DNA of 64,000 nucleotides, taken from contig NCBI01000019.1 of NCBI GenBank assembly GCA_002255365.1, positions 1 through 64,000 of the forward strand. Reading direction: 5' to 3'. Below the pieces are notes generated by a model. It was not told where the DNA came from. It saw only the letters and a list, made by a program, of their open reading frames with translations, and did no database searches. Position numbers and translations under genes: made by a program. The stretch comes from Chromatiales bacterium 21-64-14 (GTDB lineage Bacteria > Pseudomonadota > Gammaproteobacteria > 21-64-14). Shown piece by piece: positions 12,550-22,607 of the stretch; position 1 is the first letter of the stretch; each line of letters begins with the position of its first letter.

Positions 12550-13431
12550 TTACTTGATGTGGGCCAGGATACCGTCCAACTCGTCCAGGCTGTTGTATTG
12601 GACCACCAGCCGTCCTTTACCGCCGGCACGGTGATCCAGCTTGACCCGAGCGCCGAGTTGCCCGGACAGGCGTTCCTCCAAGCGCTGGATGTCCGGGTCG
12701 GTACGCGGCGGCGCGCCGGCCGGTCCCGACGGCGGTGCGGCCTGCAGACGGCGGACCAAGCGCTCCGTCTCACGCACCGACAGGCCCTTGGCCACCACTT
12801 CGCGCGCCACCTGGATCTGCCGGCGGCCGTCCAGGGAGAGCAGCGCCCGGGCGTGGCCCATCTCCAAACGCCCGTCCCGGAGCAACCCGGCCACTTCCGC
12901 CTCCAGGTCCAAAAGCCGCAGCAGGTTGGTGACCGCCGTCCGGGAACGCCCGATGGACTCCGCCACCTGCTGGTGGGTGAGCCCGTGGTCCTCAGCCAGA
13001 CGCTGGATCGCACGTGCCTCGTCCAGTGGGCTCAGGTCCTCCCGCTGGATATTTTCGATGAGTGCCATGGCCAGGGCGGCTTGATCCGACACGTCCCGTA
13101 CCAGGGCGGGGATGTGTTGCAGTCCGGCCATTTGCGCCGCCCGCCAGCGCCGTTCCCCCGCGATGATCTCGTAGCCGTCGGCGTCGCTGCCCCGTACCAC
13201 GATCGGCTGGACCACCCCCTGGGCACGGATCGACTCGGCGAGCTCCTCCAACCCCGCGATGGGGAACTCGCTGCGCGGCTGGGACCGGCCACGGCGGATC
13301 ACGCCCACCGGCAACGTCCGCAATCCCTCGCCACGCGCCACCGCCGCTGGCACCGGCGGTGGCACAGCCGTAGCCGCCGAACCCAGCAACGCCTCCAGAC
13401 CCCTGCCGAGGCCCCGCTTCTTAGCCACCAT
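12550..13431 (-). CDS. parB: Chromosome partitioning protein ParB
   Basis: Centromere-binding partner of ParA, 293 residues. It starts MVAKKRGLGRGLEALLG, the ParA-stimulating N-terminal motif. The CTP-binding region includes GERRWRAAQMAGL (GERRxRA box), followed by EDLSPLDEARAIQRL and the helix-turn-helix LTHQQVAESIGRSRTAVTNLLRLL. The C-terminal dimer domain ends KGRLVVQYNSLDELDGILAHIK. The start at 13431 overlaps the parA stop by 11 bases, so the pair is translationally coupled. I did not find a consensus parS site in the window. Confidence 0.96.
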   Translation of the reverse strand: MVAKKRGLGRGLEALLGSAATAVPPPVPAAVARGEGLRTLPVGVIRRGRSQPRSEFPIAGLEELAESIRAQGVVQPIVVRGSDADGYEIIAGERRWRAAQMAGLQHIPALVRDVSDQAALAMALIENIQREDLSPLDEARAIQRLAEDHGLTHQQVAESIGRSRTAVTNLLRLLDLEAEVAGLLRDGRLEMGHARALLSLDGRRQIQVAREVVAKGLSVRETERLVRRLQAAPPSGPAGAPPRTDPDIQRLEERLSGQLGARVKLDHRAGGKGRLVVQYNSLDELDGILAHIK

Positions 13432-14224
13432 TGTGGGCCATTTCCACCGTTTCGGGGGTGATGCGCTGACGCCGGAGCATCTCGCCCGCCAGGGTGAGGT
13501 ATGCGAGGGCTCCGCGCGAGGTCCTATCATACAGCAACACCGGCAACCCATGGCTGGGTGCCTCGGCGAGGCGCACGTTGCGCGGAATCACCGTGTTGTA
13601 CACCTTATCGCCGAAGTGCAGCTTGAGTTGCTCGGAAACCTCGTTGGCAAGGTTGTTGCGCGTGTCGTACATGGTACGCAACAGACCTTCCAGTTCCAGT
13701 GCCGGGTTCACGGTCTTCTGGACCTGGGTGATGGTGTTCATGAGGGAGGACAGCCCCTCCAGGGCGTAGTACTCGCACTGCATCGGCACGATGACCCCGC
13801 GCGCCGCGGTCAGGGCGTTGAGGGTCAGGATGTTGAGTGCCGGCGGGCAATCAATGAATAAGTAATCGTAGCGGTCTCGGACCGTGGCCAGGATCTGGCT
13901 CAGGCGCTGCTCGCGGTGCTGGGCACCCATGAGCTGCACTTCCGCCGCGGTCAGGTCATCGTTGGCGGGCAACACATCGAACCCGGCGGCCTCCAGGGTC
14001 AGCGCGGCCTGATCCACCTGGGCATCCCCCAGCAGCACGTCGCAGGTGCTGTGGATCACCTCGCGCTTGTCGATCCCGCAACCCATGGTGGCGTTGCCCT
14101 GGGGGTCCAGGTCGATCAGGAGGACGCGCCGCTTGGCCGCCGCCAGGGAGGCGGCCAGATTGACGCAGGTGGTGGTCTTGCCGACCCCCCCCTTCTGGTT
14201 GGCGATGGCGATGATTCTGCCCAT
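13421..14224 (-). CDS. parA: Chromosome partitioning ATPase ParA (Soj)
   Basis: Deviant-Walker ATPase that moves ParB-parS complexes over the nucleoid, 267 residues. MGRIIAIANQKGGVGKTTT places the KGGVGKTT loop at residues 11-18; LLIDLDPQGNATMG and YLFIDCPPALNILTLNAL supply the Walker A-prime and B regions. The reading frame stays open upstream, but this start matches the family exactly. It follows rsmG by 139 bases and overlaps parB, the standard rsmG-parA-parB order near many replication origins. Confidence 0.97.
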   Translation of the reverse strand: MGRIIAIANQKGGVGKTTTCVNLAASLAAAKRRVLLIDLDPQGNATMGCGIDKREVIHSTCDVLLGDAQVDQAALTLEAAGFDVLPANDDLTAAEVQLMGAQHREQRLSQILATVRDRYDYLFIDCPPALNILTLNALTAARGVIVPMQCEYYALEGLSSLMNTITQVQKTVNPALELEGLLRTMYDTRNNLANEVSEQLKLHFGDKVYNTVIPRNVRLAEAPSHGLPVLLYDRTSRGALAYLTLAGEMLRRQRITPETVEMAHNGG

Positions 14225-14363
14225 GAGACCCAGGTGACCGGAAAGTGGGGCGGCGCGTCCGCAAGGGGACTCGTCCGAGCCTGGACGGAGGCGATCCCGG
14301 CCCGGGTTCAGCATAACCGCTTTGCCGCGCCCTGCCCAGTCGCGTCCACACCGGGGACACCCC

Positions 14364-15050
14364 TCATCGGGGTTCAATCCTCAGCAGGTGGCGTTGCGCA
14401 GCCAGACCCGGGACCTGCAGGCTGTGGGTCTCGGACAGGGCGAAACCCGCCGGCAAGGGGGGCTCGTCCGCGCCCGGATAGATCCCCTTCATGGCCAGCA
14501 CCACCACCCCCGGCCGGCACAGGTGCCGGAGCGCCTCCAAGAGCCGGTCCAGGGGGGCAAACGCGCGGGCGATGATCACCTCCGGGGGCAACGCGGGCCG
14601 GAAATCCTCCACCCGCTCGCGCACCACGGTAACGTTGGTAAGCGCCAACTCCGCCACTACTTGGGTCAGAAACCGGGTCTTCTTGAGGCCGCTGTCGAGG
14701 AGCTGGAACTGGCGTCGCGGCGCGGCCAGCGCCAGGGGAATACCCGGAAGACCGGCACCGCTGCCCACGTCCAGCACGTGGCCCGGCGGCAGGTACGGTA
14801 GCACCGCGAGACTGTCCAGCAGGTGACGGGTCACCTGCTCCAATGGATCCTCCACCGCGGTCAGGTTGTAGGCCCGGTTCCATTTCGCGAGCAGGGCGAG
14901 GTAGGCCAGCAGGCGCGGCGCGAGGCTGGAGTCCGGCGACAGGCCGAGGGCGGCGAGGCCGTGGGACAGACGCGCTTCCGGGGTGGTAAGGCCGGGGTCC
15001 GAACCAGCCCCTGAGGCGCCTGGCGCGCGCGGCGGCGGTCGGAACACCAT
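14364..15050 (-). CDS. rsmG: 16S rRNA (guanine-N7) methyltransferase RsmG
   Basis: Methylates G527 of 16S rRNA; formerly gidB. The 228-residue protein shows WNRAYNLTAVEDPLEQVTRHLLDSLAVLPYL, the SAM-binding LDVGSGAGLPGIPLALAAP, and RAFAPLDRLLEAL. Length is near the family's 205-215 plus a short N-terminal extension rich in Pro and Gly. Its ATG shares one base with the mnmG stop codon (TGATG), so the two are translationally coupled. Confidence 0.96.
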   Translation of the reverse strand: MVFRPPPRAPGASGAGSDPGLTTPEARLSHGLAALGLSPDSSLAPRLLAYLALLAKWNRAYNLTAVEDPLEQVTRHLLDSLAVLPYLPPGHVLDVGSGAGLPGIPLALAAPRRQFQLLDSGLKKTRFLTQVVAELALTNVTVVRERVEDFRPALPPEVIIARAFAPLDRLLEALRHLCRPGVVVLAMKGIYPGADEPPLPAGFALSETHSLQVPGLAAQRHLLRIEPR

Positions 15051-16954
15051 CAGGCGCGCTTGCGGCCGCCGCCGGTCGTGCTACCCTCCCGCCGGCGCAA
15101 ATACACCATCAACAGGGAGATGGCCGCGGGGGTAACCCCCGGCAAACGGGCCGCCTGACCGAGGTTGGCGGGACGGCCGGCCTGGAGCTTCTCGCGCACC
15201 TCCGCCGACAACCCGCGCACCGCGCCGTAGTCCAGATCCTCCGGTAACCGCAGGGCCTCGTGGCGCCGCGCCCGCTCTATCTCGTCCTCCTGACGGGACA
15301 AGTAGCCATGGTACTTGGCTTGAACCTCCACCTGCGCCGCCACCGCCGGGTCCGCCGCCGGAGGGCTGGCGCCGGACAGGGAGGTGAGTTGGTCATAGCT
15401 GAGTTCTGGCCGGCGCAACAACTCCAGCGCCGCACACTCCCGGCCCAGGGCTTGACCCAGATACGCCTCCAGGGCCACCGCCAACGCACTACCGGGCCGT
15501 ACCACGAGCGCCGCCAGCCGCTGCTGTTCGCGCTCAATGGCCTCCCGCTTGGTCTCGAAGGCGCGCCAGCGCGCCTCGTCCACCAGCCCCAGCTCACGCC
15601 CCAGCGGGGTGAGACGCAGATCCGCATTGTCCTCCCGCAGCAGCAGGCGGTACTCGGCGCGACTGGTGAACATTCGGTAGGGTTCCCGGGTCCCGCAGGT
15701 AATCAGGTCGTCCACCAGCACCCCTAGATAAGCCTGGTCCCGGCGCGGACACCAGGGCTCCCGGTCCTGGACTTGGCGGGCCGCGTTGATGCCGGCCAGC
15801 AGGCCCTGCGCGGCGGCCTCTTCGTAACCGGTGGTGCCGTTGATCTGCCCGGCGAAGAACAGCCCCGCGACATGCCGGGTCTCCAGGGACCCATGCAGGT
15901 CTCGGGGATCGAAGAAGTCGTACTCGATGGCGTAACCGGGCCGGGTGATCCGCGCGTGCTCGAAACCGGGGATGGAGCACACCAGTTCGCGCTGCACGTC
16001 GAACGGCAGGCTGGTGGAGATCCCGTTGGGGTAAAGCTCGTGGGTATTCAGCCCTTCGGGCTCCACGAACAAGGTGTGGGACGTCCGGTCCGCGAAGCGC
16101 ACCACCTTGTCCTCGATGGACGGGCAGTAGCGCGGACCCACGCCTTCGATGGCACCGCTGTACAGCGGCGAGCGATCCAGCCCACCGCGGATGATGTCGT
16201 GGGTACGTTCGGTGGTGCGGGTGATGTGACAGCACACCTGGCGCGGATGCTGTTCCGCCCGCCCCAGGAACGAGAACACCGGCACCGGGATGTCGCCGGG
16301 CTGAGCCTCCATCCGCGTGAAGTCCACGGTGCGCCCGTCGATGCGCGGCGGCGTGCCGGTCTTGAGCCGCTCGACCCGAAACGGCAGTTCGCGCAGGCGT
16401 CGCGCCAGGGCGTTGGCCGGCGGATCACCGGCGCGCCCCCCCTCGTACTGGGCCGGTCCCACATGGATACGCCCACCCAGGAACGTCCCCACCGTGAGCA
16501 CCACGGCGCGAGCGGCGAAGCGCAACCCCATCTGGGTCACCACTCCGGCCACCCGGCCCTGCTCCAGAATCAGGTCGTCCACCCCCTGCTGAAACAACGC
16601 CAGGTTGACTTGGGACTCCAGGGCGCCACGCACGGCCTGCCGGTAGAGTTGGCGATCGCACTGGGCACGGGTGGCACGCACCGCCGGCCCCTTGCTGGCG
16701 TTCAGCACCCGGAACTGGATGCCCGCTTGGTCTGCGGCACGGCCCATGAGACCCCCAAGGGCGTCGATCTCCTTTACCAGATGGCCCTTGCCGATCCCGC
16801 CGATGGCCGGATTGCAGCTCATCTGCCCCAGGGTTTCCAGATTCTGGGTCAGCAACAGGGTACGGGCGCCGAGGCGCGCCGCCGCCAGGGCCGCCTCAGC
16901 CCCAGCGTGACCGCCCCCTACCACGATGACATCGAAGCGTTCTGGATCGTCCAT
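15050..16954 (-). CDS. mnmG: tRNA uridine-5-carboxymethylaminomethyl modification enzyme MnmG
   Basis: FAD-dependent partner of MnmE that modifies U34 of certain tRNAs, 634 residues; formerly gidA. The N terminus has the dinucleotide fold [23 protein letters not shown]. Typical downstream blocks are [22 protein letters not shown], the [13 protein letters not shown] region, the active-site segment [12 protein letters not shown], and [20 protein letters not shown]. The C-terminal helical MnmE-binding domain ends with [17 protein letters not shown]. The gene normally upstream in many relatives (mnmE) is not adjacent here; a HAD phosphatase is, 97 bases away. Confidence 0.98.
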   Translation of the reverse strand: MDDPERFDVIVVGGGHAGAEAALAAARLGARTLLLTQNLETLGQMSCNPAIGGIGKGHLVKEIDALGGLMGRAADQAGIQFRVLNASKGPAVRATRAQCDRQLYRQAVRGALESQVNLALFQQGVDDLILEQGRVAGVVTQMGLRFAARAVVLTVGTFLGGRIHVGPAQYEGGRAGDPPANALARRLRELPFRVERLKTGTPPRIDGRTVDFTRMEAQPGDIPVPVFSFLGRAEQHPRQVCCHITRTTERTHDIIRGGLDRSPLYSGAIEGVGPRYCPSIEDKVVRFADRTSHTLFVEPEGLNTHELYPNGISTSLPFDVQRELVCSIPGFEHARITRPGYAIEYDFFDPRDLHGSLETRHVAGLFFAGQINGTTGYEEAAAQGLLAGINAARQVQDREPWCPRRDQAYLGVLVDDLITCGTREPYRMFTSRAEYRLLLREDNADLRLTPLGRELGLVDEARWRAFETKREAIEREQQRLAALVVRPGSALAVALEAYLGQALGRECAALELLRRPELSYDQLTSLSGASPPAADPAVAAQVEVQAKYHGYLSRQEDEIERARRHEALRLPEDLDYGAVRGLSAEVREKLQAGRPANLGQAARLPGVTPAAISLLMVYLRRREGSTTGGGRKRA

Positions 16955-17051
16955 CGGCGCTACCCCCGGCCCGGCTCCCGTTGCTACTGCATCCCAGTGT
17001 AATCAGACCGCCCCGGCGGACGCCAGCGCCCACGGCCAGGAGCGGGCGACC

Positions 17052-17720
17052 CTATTGACGGTCCGGATCCCGCAAGCTGATTACCGGCCACGCGCGCTCC
17101 TGAGCATGACGGGCCAGCACCGGATCGGGATCCACCGCCACCGGGTGATCCACCCGTTGCAGCAAGGGCAAGTCGTTGTGGGAATCGCTGTAGAACCAGC
17201 TACCGGGCCAACCCAAGCCCTGGGCGTCGAGCCACGCCTGCAGCCGCTCCACCTTGCCGGCCTGGAAACAGGGCGTGCCCGCCACCCGCCCGGTATAACG
17301 CCCGTCCTGCCACTCAGGCTCGGTGGCCAGCAGATGCTCCACTCCCAGCAAAGCGGCCACCGGCTCAGTGATGAACCGGTTGGTCGCGGTAATGATGACC
17401 GGCACATCTCCCTGGTCGCGGTGGCGTTTCACCAGGTCGCAGGCCGCTGGTAGCACAATGGGGCGGATCCGCTGATCTACAAAGGCCGCGCGCAAGCGCT
17501 GCAGCGTTGTGGGGTCGTGCTCGGTCAACGGGCGTAGCTGGAACGCCAGGAATTCATGGATATCCAGCGTGCCCGCCTGATACTGCTGGTAGAAATGCCG
17601 GTTCGCTGCCAGGTACTGCTCCCGGTCCACCACGCCCTGGTCCGCCAAGAAACAGCCCCATTCATAGTCGCTGTCCCCGGCCAACAAGGTGTTATCCAGA
17701 TCGAACAGTGCCACCGCCAA
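17052..17720 (-). CDS. HAD-superfamily phosphatase (subfamily IB, SerB-like)
   Basis: Predicted phosphomonoesterase, 222 residues, cytosolic. HAD motif I is [16 protein letters not shown] with nucleophile Asp7 and acid Asp9; motif II is IITATNRF; a Lys near GKVERLQ fits motif III; motif IV is [11 protein letters not shown]. The helical cap lies between about 20 and 90. The substrate cannot be read from the sequence. The same pairing, a HAD-IB gene divergent from or beside rppH-ptsP, is known in pseudomonads (established knowledge), so a conserved but undefined link is likely. Confidence 0.9.
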   Translation of the reverse strand: MAVALFDLDNTLLAGDSDYEWGCFLADQGVVDREQYLAANRHFYQQYQAGTLDIHEFLAFQLRPLTEHDPTTLQRLRAAFVDQRIRPIVLPAACDLVKRHRDQGDVPVIITATNRFITEPVAALLGVEHLLATEPEWQDGRYTGRVAGTPCFQAGKVERLQAWLDAQGLGWPGSWFYSDSHNDLPLLQRVDHPVAVDPDPVLARHAQERAWPVISLRDPDRQ

Positions 17721-17878
17721 AACGATCCCCTCCGACGCCTAGACAAACGACCGCTCAGCATAGGGCCGGGACACGGAAAGTCAAAACCCCAGGGCGCCGC
17801 CGCGCCCGCGTCACTGGTGTAAAACCATGTAATATGGGACAATTGGCACGCGATCCGGTACCGCCGAAGGGACTTGAA

Positions 17879-18400
17879 GTGATTGATTGTGATGGATATA
17901 GACCGAATGTCGGCATCATCCTGAGCAACCGGGACGGGCGGGTCTTCTGGGCGCGGCGCATCGGGCAGGACGCGTGGCAGTTCCCGCAGGGCGGCATCCG
18001 TTGCGGCGAAACCCCTGAACAGGCCTTGTTCCGGGAGCTAACCGAGGAGACTGGGCTGCAGGCCCAGGACGTGCGGGTCATCGGCTGCACCCAGGGCTGG
18101 TTGCGCTACCGGTTACCGGAGCGCTACATCCGCCGCCACTGTGATCCCCTGTGCATCGGCCAGAAGCAGGTCTGGTATCTGTTGGAACTGGTGGGCAGCG
18201 AGCACGCGGTATGTCTGGATCGCAGCGACCGGCCGGAGTTCGATGGTTGGCGCTGGGTGGATTACTGGCATCCGATACGGGAAGTCGTGCCGTTCAAGCG
18301 TGCGGTCTACAAGCGCGCACTTCGGGAACTGGCGCCCCTACTGTTCCCGGACGGCGTCCCCGCCTGGAAACAGGAGAGGCCGCATCCGTCGTCGAACTGA
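17879..18400 (+). CDS. rppH: RNA pyrophosphohydrolase RppH (Nudix)
   Basis: Removes pyrophosphate from the 5' end of mRNA to open it to RNase E decay. The 173-residue protein has the Nudix box [23 protein letters not shown] (about 37-59, pattern GX5EX7REXXEEXG) and starts [20 protein letters not shown], nearly the family N terminus. The start is a GTG at 17879 with AAGGGA six bases upstream; the frame is open earlier, but those residues are not family-like. It begins a plus-strand run rppH-ptsP-DUF2914. Confidence 0.95.
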   Translation: MIDCDGYRPNVGIILSNRDGRVFWARRIGQDAWQFPQGGIRCGETPEQALFRELTEETGLQAQDVRVIGCTQGWLRYRLPERYIRRHCDPLCIGQKQVWYLLELVGSEHAVCLDRSDRPEFDGWRWVDYWHPIREVVPFKRAVYKRALRELAPLLFPDGVPAWKQERPHPSSN

Positions 18401-18463
18401 AACCTCCCCGCCACCGGCGCGTACCGGGGGTCCAGTGACCCCCATCCACACGGAAGCCCGTCC

Positions 18464-20728
18464 ATGCTGGACATCCTGAGCCGCATCGTACAGGAAGTGA
18501 GCGCTGCCCAGAATTTGGGGCAAGCCCTGTCCATCACCGTGGCGCAGGTACGCGCCTCCATGTCCACCGACGCCTGCTCGGTCTACCTCACGGACCATGC
18601 AAGCTCCGAGAACGTGCTGATGGCCACCGAGGGGCTCAACCCCGACATGGTAGGCAAGGTGCGCCTGAAACTCACCGAAGGTCTCATCGGGGTAGTACAC
18701 GGGCGCGCCGAACCGATGAACCTGGAGGACGCGCCCGCCCACCCCAACTACCGTTTCGTGGCGGAAACCGGTGAAGGGCTCTACCACGGTTTCCTGGGCG
18801 TACCCATCATCCACTACCGCAAAGTGCTGGGCGTCCTGGTGGTACGCAACCGCGAACGGCGCAAGTACGCGGAGGAAGAGGTCAGTTTCCTGGTTACGCT
18901 GGCCGCGCAGCTCGCCGGTGCCATCGCCCACGCCGAGGCGAGCGGCGGGATCGAGGACCTCGCGGTGCCACGCGAGTCGGAGCGTCGGTTCCTCACCGGG
19001 CTGCCGGGCTCCCCCGGGGTCGGGATCGGGACCGCGGCCGCCGTCTATCCGCCGGCGGAACTCCATGTGGTGCCGGACCGGCCCACCGAGGACGTAGCCG
19101 GCGAGGAGGCCGCCCTGCGGGACGCATTCGCAGCGGTCCGCCAGGAGATCGGTGCGCTGAGTGAACGCATGCGCGACCTGCTACCCCCCGAGGAGCACGC
19201 GCTGTTCGACGCCTACGCCCTGATGCTCGATAGCGACAGTCTGCTGGGGGCTGCCCTCCAGCGCATCCACGACGGCAATTGGGCGCAAGGCGCGCTGCGC
19301 GCAACGATCGAACAGCACGTGCATCGGTTCGACGAGATGCACGACACCTACCTGCGGGAGCGCGGCGAGGATATCCGCGACCTGGGCCGGCGTATTCTCA
19401 TCCACCTGCAGACCCGTAGTGTTGAAGCGCGGCAATACCCGGAGCGGGCGATCCTCATCGGGACGGAGATCAGCGCCACCCAACTCGCCGAGGTCCCCAG
19501 CGGGCAGCTCGCCGGTGTGGTGTGCATGCGTGGTTCCAGCACCTCACACGTCTCGATCCTCGCCCGGGCGATGGGCGTGCCCGCGGTCATGGGGGTGGAG
19601 GACCTGCGCATCGGGCGCCTCGATGGCCAAGAGTTGATCGTCGACGGCTATCAGGGCCGGGTCCACGTACGGCCCAACGCCCGGGTACGCGAGGAGTTCC
19701 AGCGGCTCGCGGAAGAGGAGGCACGGCTGGTCTCGGGCCTGGAGGCGCTGCGCGATCTGCCGGCGGAAACCCCGGATGGTGTGCGCATCCCCCTCTACGT
19801 GAACACCGGTCTGCTGGCGGACATCACGCCGTCGCTGCGCAGCGGCGCAGAGGGCGTCGGACTCTACCGTACGGAACTGCCGTTCATGATGCGCGACCGT
19901 TTCCCCGGCGAGGAAGAACAACGCGGTATCTACCTCCAGGTCTTGCAAGCGTTCGCGCCCCGTCCGGTCACTTTGCGCACGCTGGACATCGGTGGCGACA
20001 AGGCGTTGCCCTACTTCCCGGTACGCGAGGAGAACCCGTTCCTCGGCTGGCGTGGAATCCGCATCAGCCTGGACCACCCGGAGATCTTCATCACCCAGCT
20101 GCGCGCGATGCTGCGCGCCGACGCCGAGACCGGCAACCTCCAAGTGCTGCTGCCCATGGTGAGCGGGGTGGCGGAATTGGACGAGGCCCTGTGTCTGATC
20201 CGTCGCGCCTATCATGAACTGATCGCTGAGGGGGAGGCGGTGCACATGCCCCTGGTAGGCGCGATGATCGAGGTGCCATCAGCGGTCTATCAAGCCGCCG
20301 CCTTCGCGCGCAGAGCCGATTTTTTGTCAGTGGGCACCAACGATCTGACCCAGTATCTGCTGGCGGTCGACCGCAACAACGGCCGCGTCGCTGCGCTCTA
20401 CGATGCATTGCACCCGGCGGTACTCCAGGCACTGGTTCAGGTCGTAGAGGGTGCACACCGGCACGGCAAACCGGTAAGCGTATGCGGGGAAATGGCGGGC
20501 GACCCCGCGGCGGCGGTCTTGCTGCTGGGCATGGGCATCGACAGCCTCAGCACCAGCGCCGCGAATCTGCCCCGGGTCAAGTGGGTAATCCGCAGCTACC
20601 CGCGGGAACGGGCGCAGGCGCTCGTGCAGGAGGTCTTGAAATTGGAAGACCCGGTGGCAATCCGCAAAAGAATCCACGAGTCCCTGGACCAGGCAGGCCT
20701 GGGAGGGTTGATCCACGCCGGCCAATAG
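18464..20728 (+). CDS. ptsP: Phosphoenolpyruvate-protein phosphotransferase PtsP (EI-Ntr)
   Basis: First enzyme of the nitrogen-type phosphotransferase system, 754 residues. An N-terminal GAF domain (about 1-158), thought to sense glutamine or 2-oxoglutarate, precedes the EI core. The phosphohistidine is His362 in GSSTSHVSILARAMGVPAV. The C-terminal PEP-binding barrel has GVGLYRTELPFM, LDIGGDKALPYF, SVGTNDLTQYLLAVDRNN and the Cys motif VCGEMAGDP. Partner genes ptsO and ptsN are not in the window. It follows rppH by 63 bases, a conserved pairing. Confidence 0.96.
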   Translation: MLDILSRIVQEVSAAQNLGQALSITVAQVRASMSTDACSVYLTDHASSENVLMATEGLNPDMVGKVRLKLTEGLIGVVHGRAEPMNLEDAPAHPNYRFVAETGEGLYHGFLGVPIIHYRKVLGVLVVRNRERRKYAEEEVSFLVTLAAQLAGAIAHAEASGGIEDLAVPRESERRFLTGLPGSPGVGIGTAAAVYPPAELHVVPDRPTEDVAGEEAALRDAFAAVRQEIGALSERMRDLLPPEEHALFDAYALMLDSDSLLGAALQRIHDGNWAQGALRATIEQHVHRFDEMHDTYLRERGEDIRDLGRRILIHLQTRSVEARQYPERAILIGTEISATQLAEVPSGQLAGVVCMRGSSTSHVSILARAMGVPAVMGVEDLRIGRLDGQELIVDGYQGRVHVRPNARVREEFQRLAEEEARLVSGLEALRDLPAETPDGVRIPLYVNTGLLADITPSLRSGAEGVGLYRTELPFMMRDRFPGEEEQRGIYLQVLQAFAPRPVTLRTLDIGGDKALPYFPVREENPFLGWRGIRISLDHPEIFITQLRAMLRADAETGNLQVLLPMVSGVAELDEALCLIRRAYHELIAEGEAVHMPLVGAMIEVPSAVYQAAAFARRADFLSVGTNDLTQYLLAVDRNNGRVAALYDALHPAVLQALVQVVEGAHRHGKPVSVCGEMAGDPAAAVLLLGMGIDSLSTSAANLPRVKWVIRSYPRERAQALVQEVLKLEDPVAIRKRIHESLDQAGLGGLIHAGQ

Positions 20729-20761
20729 CGTCTCGCGGCAGGACGGCATCAGGAGGTAAGC

Positions 20762-21286
20762 ATGCGACACTGGAGTATTCTGTGTGCGACGCTCACGTTC
20801 CTGCTGTTTATTGGGGGTGGGATCGCGGCGCACGCGGCGCAATCCGCATCCCCTGCGGCGGCGCCGGCCCACGAGGATCCCGTCGTCCGCTCCCAATTCA
20901 CCCGCGGGATCAAGGACCGCGAGCCGGTGGACGATGTGGTCACCCTGCCGAACTCCGTGGACCAGGTGTACTACTTCACCGATATAAAAGGCATGGAAGG
21001 CAAGACCATCATCCACCGTTGGATGTACGATGGACGGGTGGTCGCCGAAGTCCGTTTCAAGATCGGCGGCCCCCGCTGGCGGGTCTATTCCCTCAAGACC
21101 CTGGACCCCACGTCGCTCGGACGTTGGACCGTGGTGGTCACTGATGGATCCGGATGGCCCCTGCACGCGGAGATGTTCGACTACGTGGCAGCGCACCCCG
21201 GAAAACCGGCGCCACCGGCCGCTGCATCCGCGCCCAAAGCGGCGCCCGTACCAGCCGCCGCGATACCCACCAAGCCCACGCACTAG
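20762..21286 (+). CDS. Exported DUF2914-domain protein
   Basis: 174 residues of unknown function. A signal peptide is clear: basic start, hydrophobic core (about 5-24), and an AHA-A-type cleavage site near 26. A DUF2914-like fold follows (about 55-150), with a VYYFTDIKGMEGKTIIHRWMYDGRVVAEVRF segment and a Trp-rich RWRVYSLKTLDPTSLGRWTVVVTD. The tail is Pro/Ala-rich. An AGGAGG ribosome site lies just ahead of the ATG. It is 33 bases past ptsP and probably in the same operon. Likely periplasmic; I would not assign a role. Confidence 0.8.
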   Translation: MRHWSILCATLTFLLFIGGGIAAHAAQSASPAAAPAHEDPVVRSQFTRGIKDREPVDDVVTLPNSVDQVYYFTDIKGMEGKTIIHRWMYDGRVVAEVRFKIGGPRWRVYSLKTLDPTSLGRWTVVVTDGSGWPLHAEMFDYVAAHPGKPAPPAAASAPKAAPVPAAAIPTKPTH

Positions 21287-21346
21287 ACCCCGATGACGGC
21301 GCAGGACGGCAACGCCCCGGCCGCGGTGCGATTAGCCGGAGACGGA

Positions 21347-22441
21347 TCAGATCTGGGCAACGGATCGGTCGGGATCCCGATCCTGACGCGACCCGGCAAC
21401 GAGACGCCGCAGCGTTCCCACGCCTACGCCCTCCAGAATCAGTGCAGCCCCTCCCGCCAGGACCACCGTCAGCAGGAAGGAACTCATGACCACGAAGGTC
21501 ATCGCCAGTGCCTGCGCCTTCGGTACCCCGAACAGCTCGAGTACGAACAGGGAGGCGAGCAGTCCGCCCCCTGGGATGCGCACGAATATGCCCACGAAGA
21601 CCAGCGCGCCCAGGAAGACCATGATGAAGAGGTAGTCACCTGCGGCGAGGTGGACGTCGAAGGCGAGTCCCGCCCACAGGTATTGCGTGGTCGCAAGAAG
21701 TTTGATCAGGATGGCGGTCGCGACGACGCCGCCGCGCCGCGCGGACGACTGTGGCCAGGTCAATCCGCCGGAAAAACCCTTCATCCCCTTGAGGGTCCCA
21801 CGCGCGGCACGAATGGGCAAACGCCGCAGCAGCCATCGGGCCCACCTGGGGATCCCCCCCCTGCGCAGACTGGCGAACGCCGCCAGCAGCACTAGCGCGA
21901 TGGCGAGGATCACCACGCTGGACAGACGCAGTGCCTGGGTCATGCCGGCATCGGCCTTGGGAAGGATCACCACCCCCGCCGCCAGCCCGACAAATAGCGC
22001 GAAGGCGAAGGAATCGATCAAACGGTCCACGGCGCTGCTCGCCAATACCGCACTGGTACGCAGACCCGCGCGCCGCGCAAGCAGCCAGGAACGGATGAAC
22101 GCGCTGGTGCCAAAACCCGCGACCATGCCCGGAATATACCCCGCCATCTGGGCCCGGAACGCCCAGTGGACCTGCACCTTCCGCGTGGCGGCCAGGACCT
22201 GGCGCCACTTCCAGGCCCGGCACCACTGTTCCACGATCACCGCGCCGGGCACCAGCAGCAGAAAGCCCGTGTGTGCCTGGGCAATGATCCCCACGAGACG
22301 GCCGAAGTCCAAGCCACGCAGCAACCAGTACCCCGCTGCCAACCCGATCGTGATCCCGGCGCCGCGGCGCAGGGCGGAGGCCATGGACCTCGGGGCACCG
22401 CGGCCGGGGCACTCGGCCCGCGTCGTGGCAGCGGACCGCAT
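21347..22441 (-). CDS. Flippase-like integral membrane protein (LPG synthase TM family)
   Basis: Predicted inner-membrane protein, about 364 residues, with about eight hydrophobic helices. It resembles the lysylphosphatidylglycerol synthase transmembrane (UPF0104) family: a GLAAGYWLLRGLDFGRLV start, a SWLLARRAGLRTSAVLASSAVDRLIDSFAFALFVGLAAG block, and a GIFVRIPGGGLLASLFVLEL block. The family includes lipid flippases, but no synthase domain is attached, so a function in lipid or glycolipid export is inference only. Start choice is uncertain: ATG at 22441 (AGGG site) or 22384 (GAGG site). It lies downstream of the giant coiled-coil gene on the same strand. Confidence 0.75.
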   Translation of the reverse strand: MRSAATTRAECPGRGAPRSMASALRRGAGITIGLAAGYWLLRGLDFGRLVGIIAQAHTGFLLLVPGAVIVEQWCRAWKWRQVLAATRKVQVHWAFRAQMAGYIPGMVAGFGTSAFIRSWLLARRAGLRTSAVLASSAVDRLIDSFAFALFVGLAAGVVILPKADAGMTQALRLSSVVILAIALVLLAAFASLRRGGIPRWARWLLRRLPIRAARGTLKGMKGFSGGLTWPQSSARRGGVVATAILIKLLATTQYLWAGLAFDVHLAAGDYLFIMVFLGALVFVGIFVRIPGGGLLASLFVLELFGVPKAQALAMTFVVMSSFLLTVVLAGGAALILEGVGVGTLRRLVAGSRQDRDPDRSVAQI

Positions 22442-22607
22442 CGCACCCTGATCTGACACGCCTATGACCTCATCATCTGGAGATTTGCCCACCACCGGCT
22501 CGTGGAACAGAACCGCACCAGAACCGGAACCCACGCGCCATCATGATTCTCGTCGGGTGGGCGGCCAAATTCCACTGGCTTCCGCCCAACGAACCCCAGG
22601 GGGCAAA

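Noticed and set aside
15773-17002. Plus-strand open frame opposite mnmG
   Set aside because: No family features; mnmG is unambiguous on the other strand. Similar antisense frames over glmS, gspE, the K+ channel, the M16 gene and bioF were rejected for the same reason.
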